Source: Bradyrhizobium aeschynomenes (GTDB lineage: Bacteria; Pseudomonadota; Alphaproteobacteria; Rhizobiales; Xanthobacteraceae). From it: DNA of 64,000 bases. Positions 63,507-64,000 of the stretch are shown piece after piece. The stretch spans positions 393,233 through 457,232 of the forward strand of contig NZ_JABFDM010000006.1 of assembly GCF_013178945.1 (NCBI RefSeq). The letters are read 5' to 3'. The notes below the pieces were generated by a model that saw only the letters and a list, made by a program, of their open reading frames with translations, was not told where the DNA came from and did not search any database. Made by a program: the position numbers and the translations under genes. Each line of letters starts with the position of its first letter. Positions within the stretch are counted from its first letter, which is position 1.

Positions 63507-64000
63507 AGCGATCGTGTGGCGCGAGCGAGCACATATCGAACTACACGTGACGCAGCACTCCCGCGACATCACTGCCCGGGTCATGCTGATCTTGTTCACC
63601 CTCATCAGATCGGAGGGCGCAGGGAAGGCCAGGCGTCGGCTGACGCCTGCGGCCCGCCTGCGGAAAAATGCAGGCGGCAGGTACCACAGGTGCAGCCGAG
63701 ACAACCCGGCCTTCCCTGCGCGACGGTCTTCACGCTTATACGCAGTCTGCCTGGTGCGCCGGGCTTTCTGGCCACCATTGCCCGCGCGGCGCGCAAGCGC
63801 CGTCACGAACGTGACACCAGCGTCGGGGTGCCAGCACGCTGCGACTTCACGTCCGCACCGAACCGTTCGTCGGCGTAGCAAGCTACGCTGCGGCTCCATC
63901 GCGGCCATCGCTCCCCGCCTCGCGTGTCGTGACGATCGCGCGCAACGCCCCTTCCGAGTGAGGCGGGATGCGGGGAGTAGAGCATGATTTCTGTTTTTCG
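63507..64000. other. gene-free end of the window
   Basis: No supported gene is present. Several frames are open on both strands, but none has a ribosome-binding site with protein-like composition. Short inverted segments (GGCGTCGGCTGACGCC near 63631-63646, GCGTAGCAAGCTACGC near 63876-63891) and the overall look suggest genus-specific non-coding repeat sequence. Confidence 0.5.

Overview
The window reads as chromosomal DNA of a GC-rich alphaproteobacterium, most likely Bradyrhizobium or a close relative. The reasons are the dense GC-rich coding, the small proteins typical of that genus (a GCG_CRPN-like secreted protein, a host-attachment family protein, a DUF3775-like protein), a split hydratase/dehydrogenase/thiolase fatty-acid cluster, and characteristic intergenic palindromes built on GGGCTTGACCCGG and CATTGCGAG cores. 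No rRNA, complete tRNA, CRISPR array, phage or intact transposase is visible.

Region 1 (1-29773) is the most striking part. Two gene blocks converge with only 29 bp between them. The plus-strand block encodes a membrane-anchored trypsin-like protease (cut by the left edge), an SrfA-like protein, SrfB (actin/Hsp70-fold ATPase), SrfC (P-loop GTPase-like), a membrane protein with a Sel1-like tail, and a membrane-anchored vWA protein. The minus-strand block starts with a signal-peptide-bearing, membrane-spanning NACHT/STAND-type NTPase. It continues through a run of secreted or lipid-anchored proteins, a large secreted vWA protein, a MacB-type fused ABC transporter and a membrane protein with a collagen-like Gly-X-Y tail. 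Four-base overlaps and short gaps suggest co-transcription. Together these look like one envelope-spanning system: NTPase switches (SrfB, SrfC, NACHT) on the cytoplasmic side, and protease, vWA and beta-rich domains on the periplasmic side. SrfABC is known as a virulence or cytotoxin locus in some gammaproteobacteria; I know of no description of this expanded form.

Region 2 (29774-30539) is a gene-poor spacer. It ends in a 24-bp sequence identical in form to a tRNA 3' end (TTCGAAT loop through CCA), possibly an old integration junction.

Region 3 (30540-47515, all minus) is a five-gene cassette: two related small proteins built from one beta-rich repeat unit, a 1207-aa protein, an endonuclease/exonuclease/phosphatase-fold enzyme with all motifs intact, and a 3514-aa protein with LysM-like repeats. 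None has an obvious signal peptide. Function is unknown.

Region 4 (47516-57425) holds an acyltransferase-3 membrane enzyme, several small Bradyrhizobium-type proteins (one duplicated pair), a VOC-family protein and an orphan PAS-containing histidine kinase.

Region 5 (57539-63253, all minus) is a metabolic run: NUDIX hydrolase, DapA-like aldolase/lyase, SDR dehydrogenase, MaoC hydratase, DUF35 Zn-ribbon/OB protein and SCP2-type thiolase. It looks like a split version of the peroxisomal MFE-2/SCP-x beta-oxidation enzymes. Palindromic repeats sit in its gaps, and the last ~500 bp hold no supported gene.
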